From Mycolicibacterium komossense (GTDB lineage Bacteria; Actinomycetota; Actinomycetes; Mycobacteriales; Mycobacteriaceae), in assembly GCF_025822605.1 (NCBI RefSeq), contig NZ_JACKTY010000038.1, positions 1-43,112 on the forward strand: a stretch of 43,112 nucleotides of DNA, written 5' to 3'. Each line of letters opens with the position of its first letter. Position 1 is the stretch's first letter. Shown piece by piece: positions 6,739 through 16,925 of the stretch. The notes below the pieces were generated by a model. It was not told the DNA's origin and did not search any database. It saw nothing but the letters and a program-made list of their open reading frames with translations. The translations under genes were made by a program, and so were the position numbers.

Positions 6739-8741
6739 ACCTCGATCGGCGGGTGCAGGCGTTCCATGGTGTACTGCCGATTTCGTCTTGCGGCCCAGGA
6801 GCTCGCGGCCAGCGATGCGGCGAGCACACCAGTCAGAACCGCGATCGAGATCCACAGCCGCGAATCGATCCCACCGACCGTGAGCTGACGTAAACCGTTG
6901 ACCGCGTACGTCATCGGATCAAACGGATGAATGATCTGGAACGGTTTCGCGGTCGTCTCCACCGGATAGATACCGCCGGCGGACACCAGCTGGAACATCA
7001 GGAATGCCAGCGTCGCCACCCGGCCAACGGCCACCCCGAACACCGCGTTGAACGCCTGGATCAGCGCCAGGAAGCAGCCCGCGACCAACAGCAGGAACGC
7101 CACCGTCGCCACCGGATACTTGGCGTGCAGCCCGACCCCGAAGTGCACGACCGCATACATCACCACCACCTGGCAGACGGCGACCAGGAGTGCCGGCCAG
7201 TACGACGCCAGCACCACCCTCAAGGCGCCAAGGCCGTTGATGATGGGCCGGGACTGCAACGGCGTCAACAGCATCCAGATGATGAGCGCGCCGATGAACA
7301 GGGCCAAGGGAAGGAAGAACGGCGCGAAACCGGTGCCGAATGTCGCGGCCTGGTTGTGGGACACCATCTCCAGCGCGACGGGCGCGGCGACCGTGCGGGC
7401 GACCTGGGTGCGCTGCTCGGGCGTCCACGACGGCACCTGGGTGGAACCCTGCCGGAGTTTGCCTGCCAGCTCCTGCGCGCCGCCCTGCAGCTGTTGGGTG
7501 CCATCGGCGAGTGTGGTTGCCCCACCCGCCAATTGCCGACTTCCGTCGGTCAACTGCACCAGCCCCGAGGACAGTCGTTGCGCACCCGAGTCGAGTTGGT
7601 TGACGCCGTCGCGCAGTTTGACGACGTCGGCGCGCAACCCGCCGTTGAGCGCGGATGTCATGAAGGTCCGCAGCTGACTGTTGGGATCACCCAGTTCGGC
7701 CTGGAGCGACGCGGCGCTGTCGCGCAGCCGCGTCAACCCCTCGTCGGTGGTGGGGTTGATTCCCTGCGCGTTCAGCAGGTTCTGCGCGCCACCGAGGAAA
7801 TCCCCCAGGTCCCGCACACTCGGGTCGGGGTTGGCGCGCAACAAGTTCACGGCCTGGTCGACGATGGCTGCCGCCTGAGCCTGGTTGATGTTCAGCGCCG
7901 CGACGCGGTCCGTCGTCGATCGCACCGCGCCGCTGAGCCGTTCAGCCGCCTTACCGACCTCGTCAGGGTCCAGATGCAGATCGCCGACGCGGTCCAATAC
8001 GTGCAGCAGCGGATCGGTCGCCTTGTTGACCGAGGCCGACAACTCCCGCGTCCCCGCCGTCAGCTTCGCGGAGCCGTCGCGCGCCACAGCCATGCTGGTG
8101 GCCAACGTGTTCGCCCCGGTGGCGAGCTGGTGGGCACCGTTGTTGGCAGTGGTCAGACCGGTGGCGAGCTGGTCGGCCCCGTCGGCCGCCTTGACCAAAC
8201 CGGAACCGGCGTCGGTCAACCCGGTCAGTACGGTTCCGATCGTCTGCTCCCCGACGCGCGCGTTGACCTGGCTGATCACCTCCCGCGCCGCGTTCTGCCC
8301 GATGATCGAGCCGAGATAGTTGTTGGCGTCGTTGAAGGTGAACCGCAGCGGCGCCTGCTTGGGTTGCCCCCCGGCGGGGGACGCGATGTCGGCGCTGAAC
8401 TCCGCGGGAAGGGTGATGGAGAAGTAGTACTTGCCGCTCGCCACGCCGTCCGCCGCCTCCGCGGCCGAGACCTGGTGCAGATCCAGCTGGCCCGACGTCA
8501 GCAAGGCGGCGGCCACCTGATCGCCGGCCCGCAGTGGCTTGCCGTCGGCGACGGCTCCGGTGTCCTCGTTGACCAGCGCGACGGGCACCTTGTTGACTTC
8601 GGCGAAGGGATTCCAGAACGCCCAGAGATACATCGCGCCGTAGAGCAGCGGCATCAAGATGATGGTCACCAGCGCGATACGCGGCAGCACACCGCGGGAG
8701 TACTTCTTGAGATCGGTACCCAACGACATTCCGGCCAGCAC
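6735..8741 (-). CDS. YhgE/Pip family membrane protein
   Basis: A 668-residue integral membrane protein of the YhgE/Pip (ABC-2 type permease) family. One transmembrane helix lies near residues 17-40 (GVLPRIALVTIILMPLLYGAMYLW), then the conserved PVALVNEDTGAVADG motif. A long extracytoplasmic region (about 80-450) is full of alanine/glycine-spaced helical repeats such as DGADQLATGLTTANNGAHQLATGA and LASGLVQLTDGSRQLAGGATTLADGTQQLQGGAQ. Five further membrane helices lie in the last 200 residues. Relatives include the phage infection protein Pip and the ESX-type EsaA. The gene starts (GTG) two bases after the stop of the ATPase-like gene 8744-9472, so they form one unit. An internal ATG at 8729 is an alternative start. 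The transported substrate is unknown. Confidence 0.88.
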   Translation of the reverse strand: MLAGMSLGTDLKKYSRGVLPRIALVTIILMPLLYGAMYLWAFWNPFAEVNKVPVALVNEDTGAVADGKPLRAGDQVAAALLTSGQLDLHQVSAAEAADGVASGKYYFSITLPAEFSADIASPAGGQPKQAPLRFTFNDANNYLGSIIGQNAAREVISQVNARVGEQTIGTVLTGLTDAGSGLVKAADGADQLATGLTTANNGAHQLATGANTLATSMAVARDGSAKLTAGTRELSASVNKATDPLLHVLDRVGDLHLDPDEVGKAAERLSGAVRSTTDRVAALNINQAQAAAIVDQAVNLLRANPDPSVRDLGDFLGGAQNLLNAQGINPTTDEGLTRLRDSAASLQAELGDPNSQLRTFMTSALNGGLRADVVKLRDGVNQLDSGAQRLSSGLVQLTDGSRQLAGGATTLADGTQQLQGGAQELAGKLRQGSTQVPSWTPEQRTQVARTVAAPVALEMVSHNQAATFGTGFAPFFLPLALFIGALIIWMLLTPLQSRPIINGLGALRVVLASYWPALLVAVCQVVVMYAVVHFGVGLHAKYPVATVAFLLLVAGCFLALIQAFNAVFGVAVGRVATLAFLMFQLVSAGGIYPVETTAKPFQIIHPFDPMTYAVNGLRQLTVGGIDSRLWISIAVLTGVLAASLAASSWAARRNRQYTMERLHPPIEV

Positions 8742-8743
8742 GG

Positions 8744-9472
8744 CTACGCCCTGTCTTTCGTGGCTTCAGTGGAGTTTTCAGCGGCCTCGGCCATCTCGGC
8801 GCGAGAGGTGTTCTCGACGGGTAGGTGCCGGACGTCGTGGCCGGTGATCGTGTTCACGGTCGCGGTGATCACGGTCTGTTGACGGCCGAGCTCGAGGAGC
8901 CGTCCGATGAGCAGGTCGCGGTTGCGGTCGCTGGTCACGAAGTCCAGGTGCCCGACCACCAACAGTGGTGGGCGCAACGTGTTGGCCAGCGCGATCCGCA
9001 GCAGCAGCCGATCCAGTTCGCTGAGCTCCTCGAAATACTCAGTCAACGGGGGCAGCGGCAGCTCACCGAAAACGGGGCCACAGACCCGTGCGAGATCTTC
9101 CTCGTCGGCGCGCCGGATCAGTCGATACCACTGTGCGTCCCAGCGCAGCTGCTCGGTGATCAAGTCGCGCACCGTCACCGATTCCGCCACTGTGTCGAGT
9201 TCGTCGATGCCGGCCAGCGCTGACGCCGCGAAGATGTCTTTGGCCCGGGTATGCCCGAAGACCGTCAATTCACCTGAGGCGGGCCGCATCCGCCCGGCGA
9301 GCGTCAGCAGTAGCGCAGTTCGGCCGGAACCGGCGGGACACACCAAAGCGGTGACTCCACCGCCGGTGATGTCCAGATCGATCGGGCCGTAGACCGGCCC
9401 CCATGGCCCGTGCATCCTGATTCCCCGTGCGGTGATCGCTGGTGGTGGTTGATCTTCTGGCCCCTCGGACAT
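8744..9472 (-). CDS. ABC-type ATPase-like partner of YhgE/Pip, degenerate motifs
   Basis: About 242 residues with the overall layout of an ABC ATP-binding subunit: GIRMHGPWGPVYGPIDLDITGGGVTALVCPAGSGRTALLLTLAGRMRPASGELTVFG at the front. The Walker A lysine is replaced (AGSGRT instead of GxGKT). The LSGGQ signature region reads ELSELDRLLLRIALANTLRPP, and the Walker B region reads LLVVGHLDF, without the usual D-E pair. ATP hydrolysis is therefore doubtful. It may bind nucleotide or act as a structural partner for the YhgE/Pip protein two bases downstream. I place the start at MSEGPEDQPP (9472); an ATG at 9511 would add 13 residues. Whether this degeneration is usual in mycobacterial relatives is not known to me. 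Confidence 0.8.
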   Translation of the reverse strand: MSEGPEDQPPPAITARGIRMHGPWGPVYGPIDLDITGGGVTALVCPAGSGRTALLLTLAGRMRPASGELTVFGHTRAKDIFAASALAGIDELDTVAESVTVRDLITEQLRWDAQWYRLIRRADEEDLARVCGPVFGELPLPPLTEYFEELSELDRLLLRIALANTLRPPLLVVGHLDFVTSDRNRDLLIGRLLELGRQQTVITATVNTITGHDVRHLPVENTSRAEMAEAAENSTEATKDRA

Positions 9473-9562
9473 CTGCCAATCCCAGCACAGTCTCGGGGAC
9501 AGCACCGCCATTCGCCCGTTGCTGAGCGTATGCGTAGCCCTCGGGCATAGCCGCGCAGTGCG

Positions 9563-11230
9563 CTACCGGTAGATATCGCCGGCCCGCTGCCGACTCTCCA
9601 GAATGAGCATCGCCACATGCAGTGACGTCCGCGATTCCGCGTCGTCGAGGTCGACACCGAGCAGCCGTTGCAATGCGGCGAGGCGCGCGTACAGCGTCGG
9701 GCGGGACAGGTGCGTGCGCTTGGCGAGCTCGGTTTTGTTGCCGCCGACGTCAAGGAAGCTGCGCAGCAGTTCGTAGGCCTGCACCCCGGGTCCGCCGTGC
9801 TTGGCCCGGTATTCCAGTAGTCCCCGCAGCTCGGTTTCGGCGAACGCCTGTACCCGCGGGTCGGACCTGATCAGTCCAACCATCCCCCGCAGGCGCACAT
9901 CGGCAGCGCGATAGAACGACTTGTCGCCCGTCCCGTCGCCGACATGGGTCGGCATCGCCATCGCGACCTCGGCGACGTGCGCGGCCTCCGCCAGCCCGCC
10001 GGCGGCGTCGAGCAGCCGGCTCGACTCCGGCCCGATTCCGATGACGCAGGACGCGATGCCCTCGATGCGGACGACGGCCCGCCGGATCGACCCGCAGACC
10101 TCCCCGAGTATCGCGGTGGACAGACCGGCGCCCGCGGTCGTCCGTTGCGGTGCCAGCAGGAGATCGATCTGACCGCTCTCGGACCCGGCGGCCAGTACGG
10201 TGTGACCGGTCGAACGGATCGCGTGGACCACGGCATCGAGCGTTCTAGCCCGGCGCTGTTGAACGATCACCTGATCGACCCCACTGCCCTCGGCCCAACG
10301 CAGACTTGCCGGCACATAGGTCAGGGCCGGACGCAGTCCGAGTGCGTACGCCCGGCTGGTCGCGTCGGCCTCGTCGTGGATTCGGCCCCTGCGCAGATCC
10401 TCGACGAGGCCGCCCTGTGCGCGCAGTTCCAGCGACGTGCGGTCCTGCTCGATCATGCGGTGCAAGACCAATGCCTGCGCGGCGCGTTCCAAGGTGGTGG
10501 ATACCGACCGTTCGCCGGGCCCCGGCACATTCGGCGCCACCAGCCGGCCCCATTCCTGGCGGTAGGGACCAACCGGGGTGGCCGCCCATGACCCGGCACC
10601 CAACTCCGGAGTCAGCCGCGACCGCCGATCCCAATCCGCCAGCAGCTCCGCGGTCGGCACGCCGTGACCGGCGAACGCCAGCACCTGACGGTTGAGATCC
10701 TCCAACACGATCGGGGTGGCGAGGATATCGGCGGCGGACGCCACGATCTCGTCGAGCGAGGCTCGGCTCATGCTCAAGCTGGTGAACACTTCGTGCACGC
10801 GCCGGGTGTAGTCGACCTCGGCATACTGCTCCGCGACGATCCTGCGGTGCACCTGCTCGGTCACCTCGACGAAGCGCACCGGTCGGTGCAGGACGATCAC
10901 CGCGAGACCGAGACCTCTGCCGGCGTCGAGGACGTCGGCCGGTACCGCATCGACGTGCAGCCCGAGTTCCACGACGACAGCGACCGCACCCGCGGCCGCC
11001 AGCCGCGGCAGGTACTCGGCCCGGTGTGCAGGGTCGGACAGCGCTTGGCCGGTGGTGAGGACCAGTTCACCGCCTTCGAGCAGATTCGACAGGTCAGCCA
11101 GGTCGCTGACGTGAACCCAGCGGACCGGCTGGTCCAGCGCATCTCTGTTCGGCGCACCGCCGAGCACCACTTCGGGTGCGCCGGCAGTCACCACCGGCAA
11201 CTCGAGGATCTCCCGGACTGTCGGCTGCAT
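9563..11230 (-). CDS. PucR family transcriptional regulator
   Basis: A 555-residue DNA-binding regulator. The N-terminal PucR domain (about 1-130, TVREILELPVVTAGAPEVVLGG onward, then WVHVSDLADLSNLLEGGELVLTTGQAL) is followed by a GGDEF-like central region. The C-terminal helix-turn-helix is ELLRSFLDVGGNKTELAKRTHLSRPTLYARLAALQRLLGVDLDDAESRTSLHVAMLI (about 480-545). PucR proteins often activate purine, amino-acid or amine catabolism. This one is divergent from the mmsA-aminotransferase pair across an 81-bp gap and is the obvious candidate regulator for it. The inducer could be the amine or amino acid handled by that pair. Confidence 0.93.
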   Translation of the reverse strand: MQPTVREILELPVVTAGAPEVVLGGAPNRDALDQPVRWVHVSDLADLSNLLEGGELVLTTGQALSDPAHRAEYLPRLAAAGAVAVVVELGLHVDAVPADVLDAGRGLGLAVIVLHRPVRFVEVTEQVHRRIVAEQYAEVDYTRRVHEVFTSLSMSRASLDEIVASAADILATPIVLEDLNRQVLAFAGHGVPTAELLADWDRRSRLTPELGAGSWAATPVGPYRQEWGRLVAPNVPGPGERSVSTTLERAAQALVLHRMIEQDRTSLELRAQGGLVEDLRRGRIHDEADATSRAYALGLRPALTYVPASLRWAEGSGVDQVIVQQRRARTLDAVVHAIRSTGHTVLAAGSESGQIDLLLAPQRTTAGAGLSTAILGEVCGSIRRAVVRIEGIASCVIGIGPESSRLLDAAGGLAEAAHVAEVAMAMPTHVGDGTGDKSFYRAADVRLRGMVGLIRSDPRVQAFAETELRGLLEYRAKHGGPGVQAYELLRSFLDVGGNKTELAKRTHLSRPTLYARLAALQRLLGVDLDDAESRTSLHVAMLILESRQRAGDIYR

Positions 11231-11311
11231 TTACGCAGTGTAAGTGTTTGATCGATTTTGATTACGTTTCGTCGGCCCTGGTGGACGGTCGGACCGTCGA
11301 GGATCAGAGCC

Positions 11312-12838
<1,527 letters not shown>

Positions 12839-12850
12839 GAGTATTGACTG

Positions 12851-14236
12851 ATGACAAGTAGCACGACATCCCATCTCCTGCCGAGCGGCCAGGATCTCGA
12901 CAGCGCCATCGCCGAGGGCGCCCACGCCTACGAACTCGACCGCAAGCACGTCTTCCACTCGTGGTCGGCGCAGGCGCAGATCAAACCGATGACGATCATC
13001 GCCGCCGACGGGCAGTACGTCTGGGACGGTGACGGTAACAAACTGCTCGATTTCTCCGGACAACTGGTGTTCACCAACATCGGCCATCAGCACCCGAAAG
13101 TTGTTGCAGCCATTGCCGACCAGGCTGCCAAGCTGTGTACGATCGCGCCCCAGCATGTCAACGCGGCCCGCTCGGAGGCAGCGCGGCTGATCGCCGAGCG
13201 CACCCCCGGCGACCTGAACCGGGTGTTCTTCACCAACGGCGGCGCCGATGCCATCGAGCACGCTATCCGGATGGCCCGCCTGCACACCGGCCGCTACAAA
13301 GTGCTCTCCCGCTACCGCTCGTACCACGGCGGAACCGACACCGCGATCAACCTCACCGGTGACCCGCGGCGCTACCCGAACGACTACGCCAGCAGCGGCG
13401 TCGTGCACTTCAATGGCCCGTTCCTGTACCGGTCGTCCTTCTACTCGGAAAACGAGCAGCAGGAAACCGAACGCGCCCTGGAGTACCTGGAGCGCCTGAT
13501 CAAACACGAGGGCCCGTCGTCGTTTGCGGCGATTGTCCTCGAGTCGGTTCCCGGCACCGCGGGCATCATGGTGCCGCCGCCCGGATACATGGCCGGCGTG
13601 CGGGAGATCTGCAACAAATACGGCATCGTGTTCATCGCCGACGAGGTGATGGCCGGCTTCGGCCGGACCGGAGAATGGTTCGCCATTCAGAACTTTGACG
13701 TCGTGCCCGATCTGATCACCTTCGCCAAGGGCGTCACTTCCGGGTATGTGCCGCTCGGCGGTGTCGCGATCAACGACGCGATCTACTCGACCTTCGCCGA
13801 CCGTGCCTACCCGGGCGGTCTGACCTATTCGGGTCATCCGCTGGCCTGCGCGGCCGCGGTCGCCACCATCAACGTGATGGAGGACGAAGGCATGGTCGCC
13901 AATGCCAAGCGCATCGGTGAGGACGTGCTCGGTCCCGGGCTGCGCGAGCTGGCCGCCAAGCACCCGTCGGTCGGCGAGACTCGGGGTCTGGGTGTCTTCC
14001 AGGCGATCGAGCTGGTTGCCAACCCGCAGACCCGTGAGCCGCTGGCACCGTACGGGGGCAGCAGCCCTGCCATGAACGCCGTCATCGCCGCATGCAAGTC
14101 CGGCGGCCTGCTGCCGTTCGCGAACTTCAATCGGATCCATGCGGTGCCGGCCTGCAACATCACCGACGCCGAAGTGGCCGAGGGATTGGGCATTCTCGAC
14201 GCTGCGCTGACCGTCGCGGACGGGCACGTAGTTTAA
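12851..14236 (+). CDS. Class III (omega) aminotransferase
   Basis: A 461-residue PLP enzyme of aminotransferase class III. The PLP lysine is Lys293 in LITFAKGVTSGYVPLGGV and the ring-nitrogen aspartate is Asp264 in FIADEVMAGFGRTG. The Y-H-G-G motif (158-161) and FFTNGGADAIEHAIRMAR (phosphate cup) are in place. The architecture resembles taurine/beta-alanine:pyruvate-type transaminases. Directly downstream of mmsA (12 bp), it probably supplies the semialdehyde substrate to that enzyme. The natural amine donor is not determinable. A repeat-rich stem-loop region follows the stop. Confidence 0.9.
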   Translation: MTSSTTSHLLPSGQDLDSAIAEGAHAYELDRKHVFHSWSAQAQIKPMTIIAADGQYVWDGDGNKLLDFSGQLVFTNIGHQHPKVVAAIADQAAKLCTIAPQHVNAARSEAARLIAERTPGDLNRVFFTNGGADAIEHAIRMARLHTGRYKVLSRYRSYHGGTDTAINLTGDPRRYPNDYASSGVVHFNGPFLYRSSFYSENEQQETERALEYLERLIKHEGPSSFAAIVLESVPGTAGIMVPPPGYMAGVREICNKYGIVFIADEVMAGFGRTGEWFAIQNFDVVPDLITFAKGVTSGYVPLGGVAINDAIYSTFADRAYPGGLTYSGHPLACAAAVATINVMEDEGMVANAKRIGEDVLGPGLRELAAKHPSVGETRGLGVFQAIELVANPQTREPLAPYGGSSPAMNAVIAACKSGGLLPFANFNRIHAVPACNITDAEVAEGLGILDAALTVADGHVV

Positions 14237-14251
14237 AAACGTTGCACGACT

Positions 14252-14330
14252 GTGGACTTGAGACACGCTTCCGTATTGCGAGCGTGACTCAAGTCCACTT
14301 TCGTGTGAGCGAAAGTCCACTTACGACACG
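14252..14330. repeat. REP-like tandem hairpin element between convergent genes, likely bidirectional terminator
   Basis: The first hairpin has arms GTGGACTTGAGACACGCT (14252-14269) and AGCGTGACTCAAGTCCAC (14281-14298), 18 bp with one mismatch, around an 11-nt loop. The second has arms ACTTTCG (14297-14303) and CGAAAGT (14310-14316) with a 6-nt loop, followed by GTCCAC again. The motif GTGGACTT/AAGTCCAC therefore occurs three times. The element sits between the ends of the aminotransferase (+) and the flavoprotein (-), which suits a terminator for both. The modular palindromes also look like a dispersed intergenic repeat, which one window cannot prove. Confidence 0.65.
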
Positions 14331-14407
14331 CCAGACGCACGAACGGGTGCATCAACTGGACTCTCGACGCAGCACGGCGCTCAGCCGGTTTCCTGGAGCG
14401 GTTCGTC

Positions 14408-16879
14408 TCAGCGGATCCGCGAGTTGGCCGGATCGTAGATCGCCTTGAGCGACACCGTGATCGGATACCGCTGTCCCCCGACGTTGACCTCGTACCGGCC
14501 GGCCTTGATCCAGTCTGCGGTGACCGGTGCGGCATCCGCTGCCCGCAGATATGCCAGACCTACACACGATCCCGTCGTCTCACCCCAGGCCGCCGAGCTG
14601 ACCTGCCCGGCGGCGACAGGGCCAGCTGAACCATCGTCGCGCAGCACCAGCTCGCCGCCCCAGAGCATCGCTTCGGAGTTGTCGACCGAGAAGCTGACCA
14701 GCCTGCGCTGAGGTCCGGCCGCCTTCGCCTTCTCGACGGCTTCGCGACCGAGGAAGTCGATATCGGTTTTCAGCTTGCAGGCGAACAACAGTCCCGCCTC
14801 GACGGGGTTGTCGTTGGGCGTCAGCTCGCGGCCGAATGCGCGGTAGCCCTTCTCCAGCCGCAGCGATTCGATGGCGTAGTAGCCGCCACGGGTCACCTCG
14901 AATTCGGCTCCCGCCGCCATCAGGTCTTCGTACACCCCGACCGCGAACTCGGTGGGAACATAAATCTCCCAACCCAATTCGCCTACATAGGTGATCCTGG
15001 TCGCCCGCACGGTCGCATAGCCGAGTGAAATCTGCCTGCTGGTGCCGAACGGGAACGCCGCATCGGACAGGTCGGCGTCGGACAGCGCGCTCAGCAGGTC
15101 ACGCGACCGGGGGCCCATCACACCGAACACGGCCAGTGACGAGGTGACGTCGACGAGCGTGGCCCGCGCACCCGTCGGCAGGTGGGTGCGGATGTGGTCC
15201 TTGTCGCGTTCGGTGGTGGCCGCACTGCTGACGATCAGGAACTCGTCGGGCGCAGTCCGGGTGATCGTGACATCCGACTCGTAGGTGCCGCGCGCGTTGA
15301 GCATCCCGGTGTACACGGTGGTGCCCACCTCCACCGCGACATCGGCCGTGCACAGCCATTGCAGGGCCGCCTCGGCGTCGGCGCCGACGAGCAGGTACTT
15401 CGAGAAGGATGTCTGGTCGAAGACGGTGACGCCGGTGCGGGTGCTGGCCTGTTCCGCGGCCGACCAGGGCAGCCAGTTCGGCTTGCCCCACGTGTATTCG
15501 ATCACCGGCGCACAGTCTGGTGGGGCGAAGAAGTTCGCCCGTTCCCAGCCCATCCGGCTACCGAAGTTGGCGTTCGCGGCGACGAGCAGGTGGTGCACGG
15601 GTGAGCGGCGGAACGGCCGGGCAGTCGTCATCTCCCGGTTGGGCCAGGGGATTTCATAATGCAACCCGAGGATCTCGGCAACCCGGTCGTGCAGCCAGCT
15701 GACGTTGCCGTTGAACGGCGCGAACCGGCGGATGTCGACGCTGGTCAGATCGCTGGTCGGAGAACCGTTGACAATCCACTCCGCCAGCGCCCGGCCCGCG
15801 CCGCCGGCTGATGCGATACCCACCGAGTTGAAGCCCGCGGCCACGAAGAAGTTCGTCAGGCCGGGGGCTTCGCCGAGGATGAACTGGTTGTCCGGGGTGA
15901 AGCTCTCCGGGCCGTTGTAGAACTTCTTGATCCCGGTGTCCTCGAGTGCGGGAATCCGGAGCATCGCGTTGTCCATCAGGATCTGGAAATGGTCCCAATC
16001 CTCGTCCAGCAGCTGGAATTCGAACGGGTAGGGAATCTCCCGCGGCGACACCCAAGGTTTGGCCTCGGGTTCGAAGCCACCGATGACCAGCCCGCCGACC
16101 TCCTCCTTGAAATAGGTGTAGCCGTCGGGATCTCGCAGGATCGGCATATCGGGGTGGACCCCGGCGATGGTCTCGCTGACCACGTAGAAGTGCTCCGCGG
16201 AGTGCAGCGGCACGTTGACGCCGGCCATCAGCCCGATCTGCAGCGCCCACTGGCCTGCGCAGTTGACCACGATCTCCGCTTCGATATCCCCGGCATCAGT
16301 GCGGACGCCGGTCACCCGCCCGCCCGCGACCAGGATGTCGATCACGCGGGTGTGCTCGACGATACGTGCCCCGCGTTGCCGAGCACCCTTGGCCAGCGCG
16401 GCCGTCAGATCGGTCGGGTTGGCCTTGCCGTCGGCGGGAAGCCAGATTGCGCCCACGAGATCGTCGACGCGCATCACCGGGTAGCGGGCGAATGCCTCGT
16501 CAGGGGTGAGCAGCTCACATTCGAGGTCGTAGGCGGCAGCGTTGGCGGCGGTCCGGCGCAGCTGCACCATCCGGTCCTCGGACCGTGCCACCGTCACGCC
16601 GCCGCATTGCTTGTAACCGGCGGACAGCCCGGTCTCGGCCTCCAACTCGGCATACAGCTCAGTGGAGTACTGCACCAGGCGCGTCCCACTCTCCGAGGCC
16701 CGCAGCTGCCCGACCAGCCCCGCGGCGTGCCAGGTGGTCCCCGACGACAGCTGGCCCTGTTCGAGCAGCACGATATCGGTGTACCCGAGCTTCGTCAGGT
16801 GGTAGGCGACGCTGGTGCCGATGACACCGCCGCCGATGACGACGATATGTGCCCGGTCAGGCAGGGGTCCGGAGGGCAA
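14408..16879 (-). CDS. Dimethylglycine/sarcosine dehydrogenase-like flavoprotein (DAO + GcvT)
   Basis: An 823-residue enzyme of the dimethylglycine dehydrogenase/oxidase type. FAD removes an N-methyl or similar group and a folate domain takes up the one-carbon unit. The FAD fingerprint HIVVIGGGVIGTSVAYHLTKLG is at 11-32. GTTWHAAGLVG places His51 where the family forms a covalent FAD link. The DAO domain runs to about 390 (GPESFTPDNQFILGEAPG, GFNSVGIASAGGAGRALAEWI). A linker and a GcvT-like tetrahydrofolate domain fill about 430-823 (FDQTSFSKYLLVGADAEAALQWLC; GELGWEIYVPTEFAVGVYEDL; ALRLEKGYR-type segment). It is followed, upstream in the window numbering, by the choline-kinase-like gene on the same strand, which precedes it in the operon by 41 bp. 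Together they suggest catabolism of a methylated amine or choline-derived compound. Confidence 0.92.
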   Translation of the reverse strand: MPSGPLPDRAHIVVIGGGVIGTSVAYHLTKLGYTDIVLLEQGQLSSGTTWHAAGLVGQLRASESGTRLVQYSTELYAELEAETGLSAGYKQCGGVTVARSEDRMVQLRRTAANAAAYDLECELLTPDEAFARYPVMRVDDLVGAIWLPADGKANPTDLTAALAKGARQRGARIVEHTRVIDILVAGGRVTGVRTDAGDIEAEIVVNCAGQWALQIGLMAGVNVPLHSAEHFYVVSETIAGVHPDMPILRDPDGYTYFKEEVGGLVIGGFEPEAKPWVSPREIPYPFEFQLLDEDWDHFQILMDNAMLRIPALEDTGIKKFYNGPESFTPDNQFILGEAPGLTNFFVAAGFNSVGIASAGGAGRALAEWIVNGSPTSDLTSVDIRRFAPFNGNVSWLHDRVAEILGLHYEIPWPNREMTTARPFRRSPVHHLLVAANANFGSRMGWERANFFAPPDCAPVIEYTWGKPNWLPWSAAEQASTRTGVTVFDQTSFSKYLLVGADAEAALQWLCTADVAVEVGTTVYTGMLNARGTYESDVTITRTAPDEFLIVSSAATTERDKDHIRTHLPTGARATLVDVTSSLAVFGVMGPRSRDLLSALSDADLSDAAFPFGTSRQISLGYATVRATRITYVGELGWEIYVPTEFAVGVYEDLMAAGAEFEVTRGGYYAIESLRLEKGYRAFGRELTPNDNPVEAGLLFACKLKTDIDFLGREAVEKAKAAGPQRRLVSFSVDNSEAMLWGGELVLRDDGSAGPVAAGQVSSAAWGETTGSCVGLAYLRAADAAPVTADWIKAGRYEVNVGGQRYPITVSLKAIYDPANSRIR

Positions 16880-16893
16880 CGGTCAGCTCCTTC

Positions 16894-16925
16894 TCAGTGG
16901 GATCAGTGGGATCAGTGGGGTCAGT
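16894..16925. repeat. Short 9-bp tandem repeat in the kinase/flavoprotein gap
   Basis: The unit TCAGTGGGA occurs at 16894-16902 and 16903-16911, then TCAGTGGGG at 16912-16920 and a partial TCAGT at 16921-16925. It overlaps the stop codon of the kinase gene and lies 14 bp from the flavoprotein start. Slippage could change the spacing between the two genes. Confidence 0.7.

Noticed and set aside
6927..8882. A 651-codon open frame on the plus strand
   Set aside because: It runs antisense to the YhgE/Pip gene, is rich in Arg, Gln and His without domain pattern, and is explained by the repetitive Ala/Gly codons of the real gene.
12851..14236. Reading this aminotransferase as a second microcompartment phospho-lyase
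   Set aside because: It is adjacent to mmsA and PucR, far from the shell genes, and has the Y-H-G-G form of omega-transaminases rather than the Y-H-G-H-T of the 30214 enzyme.
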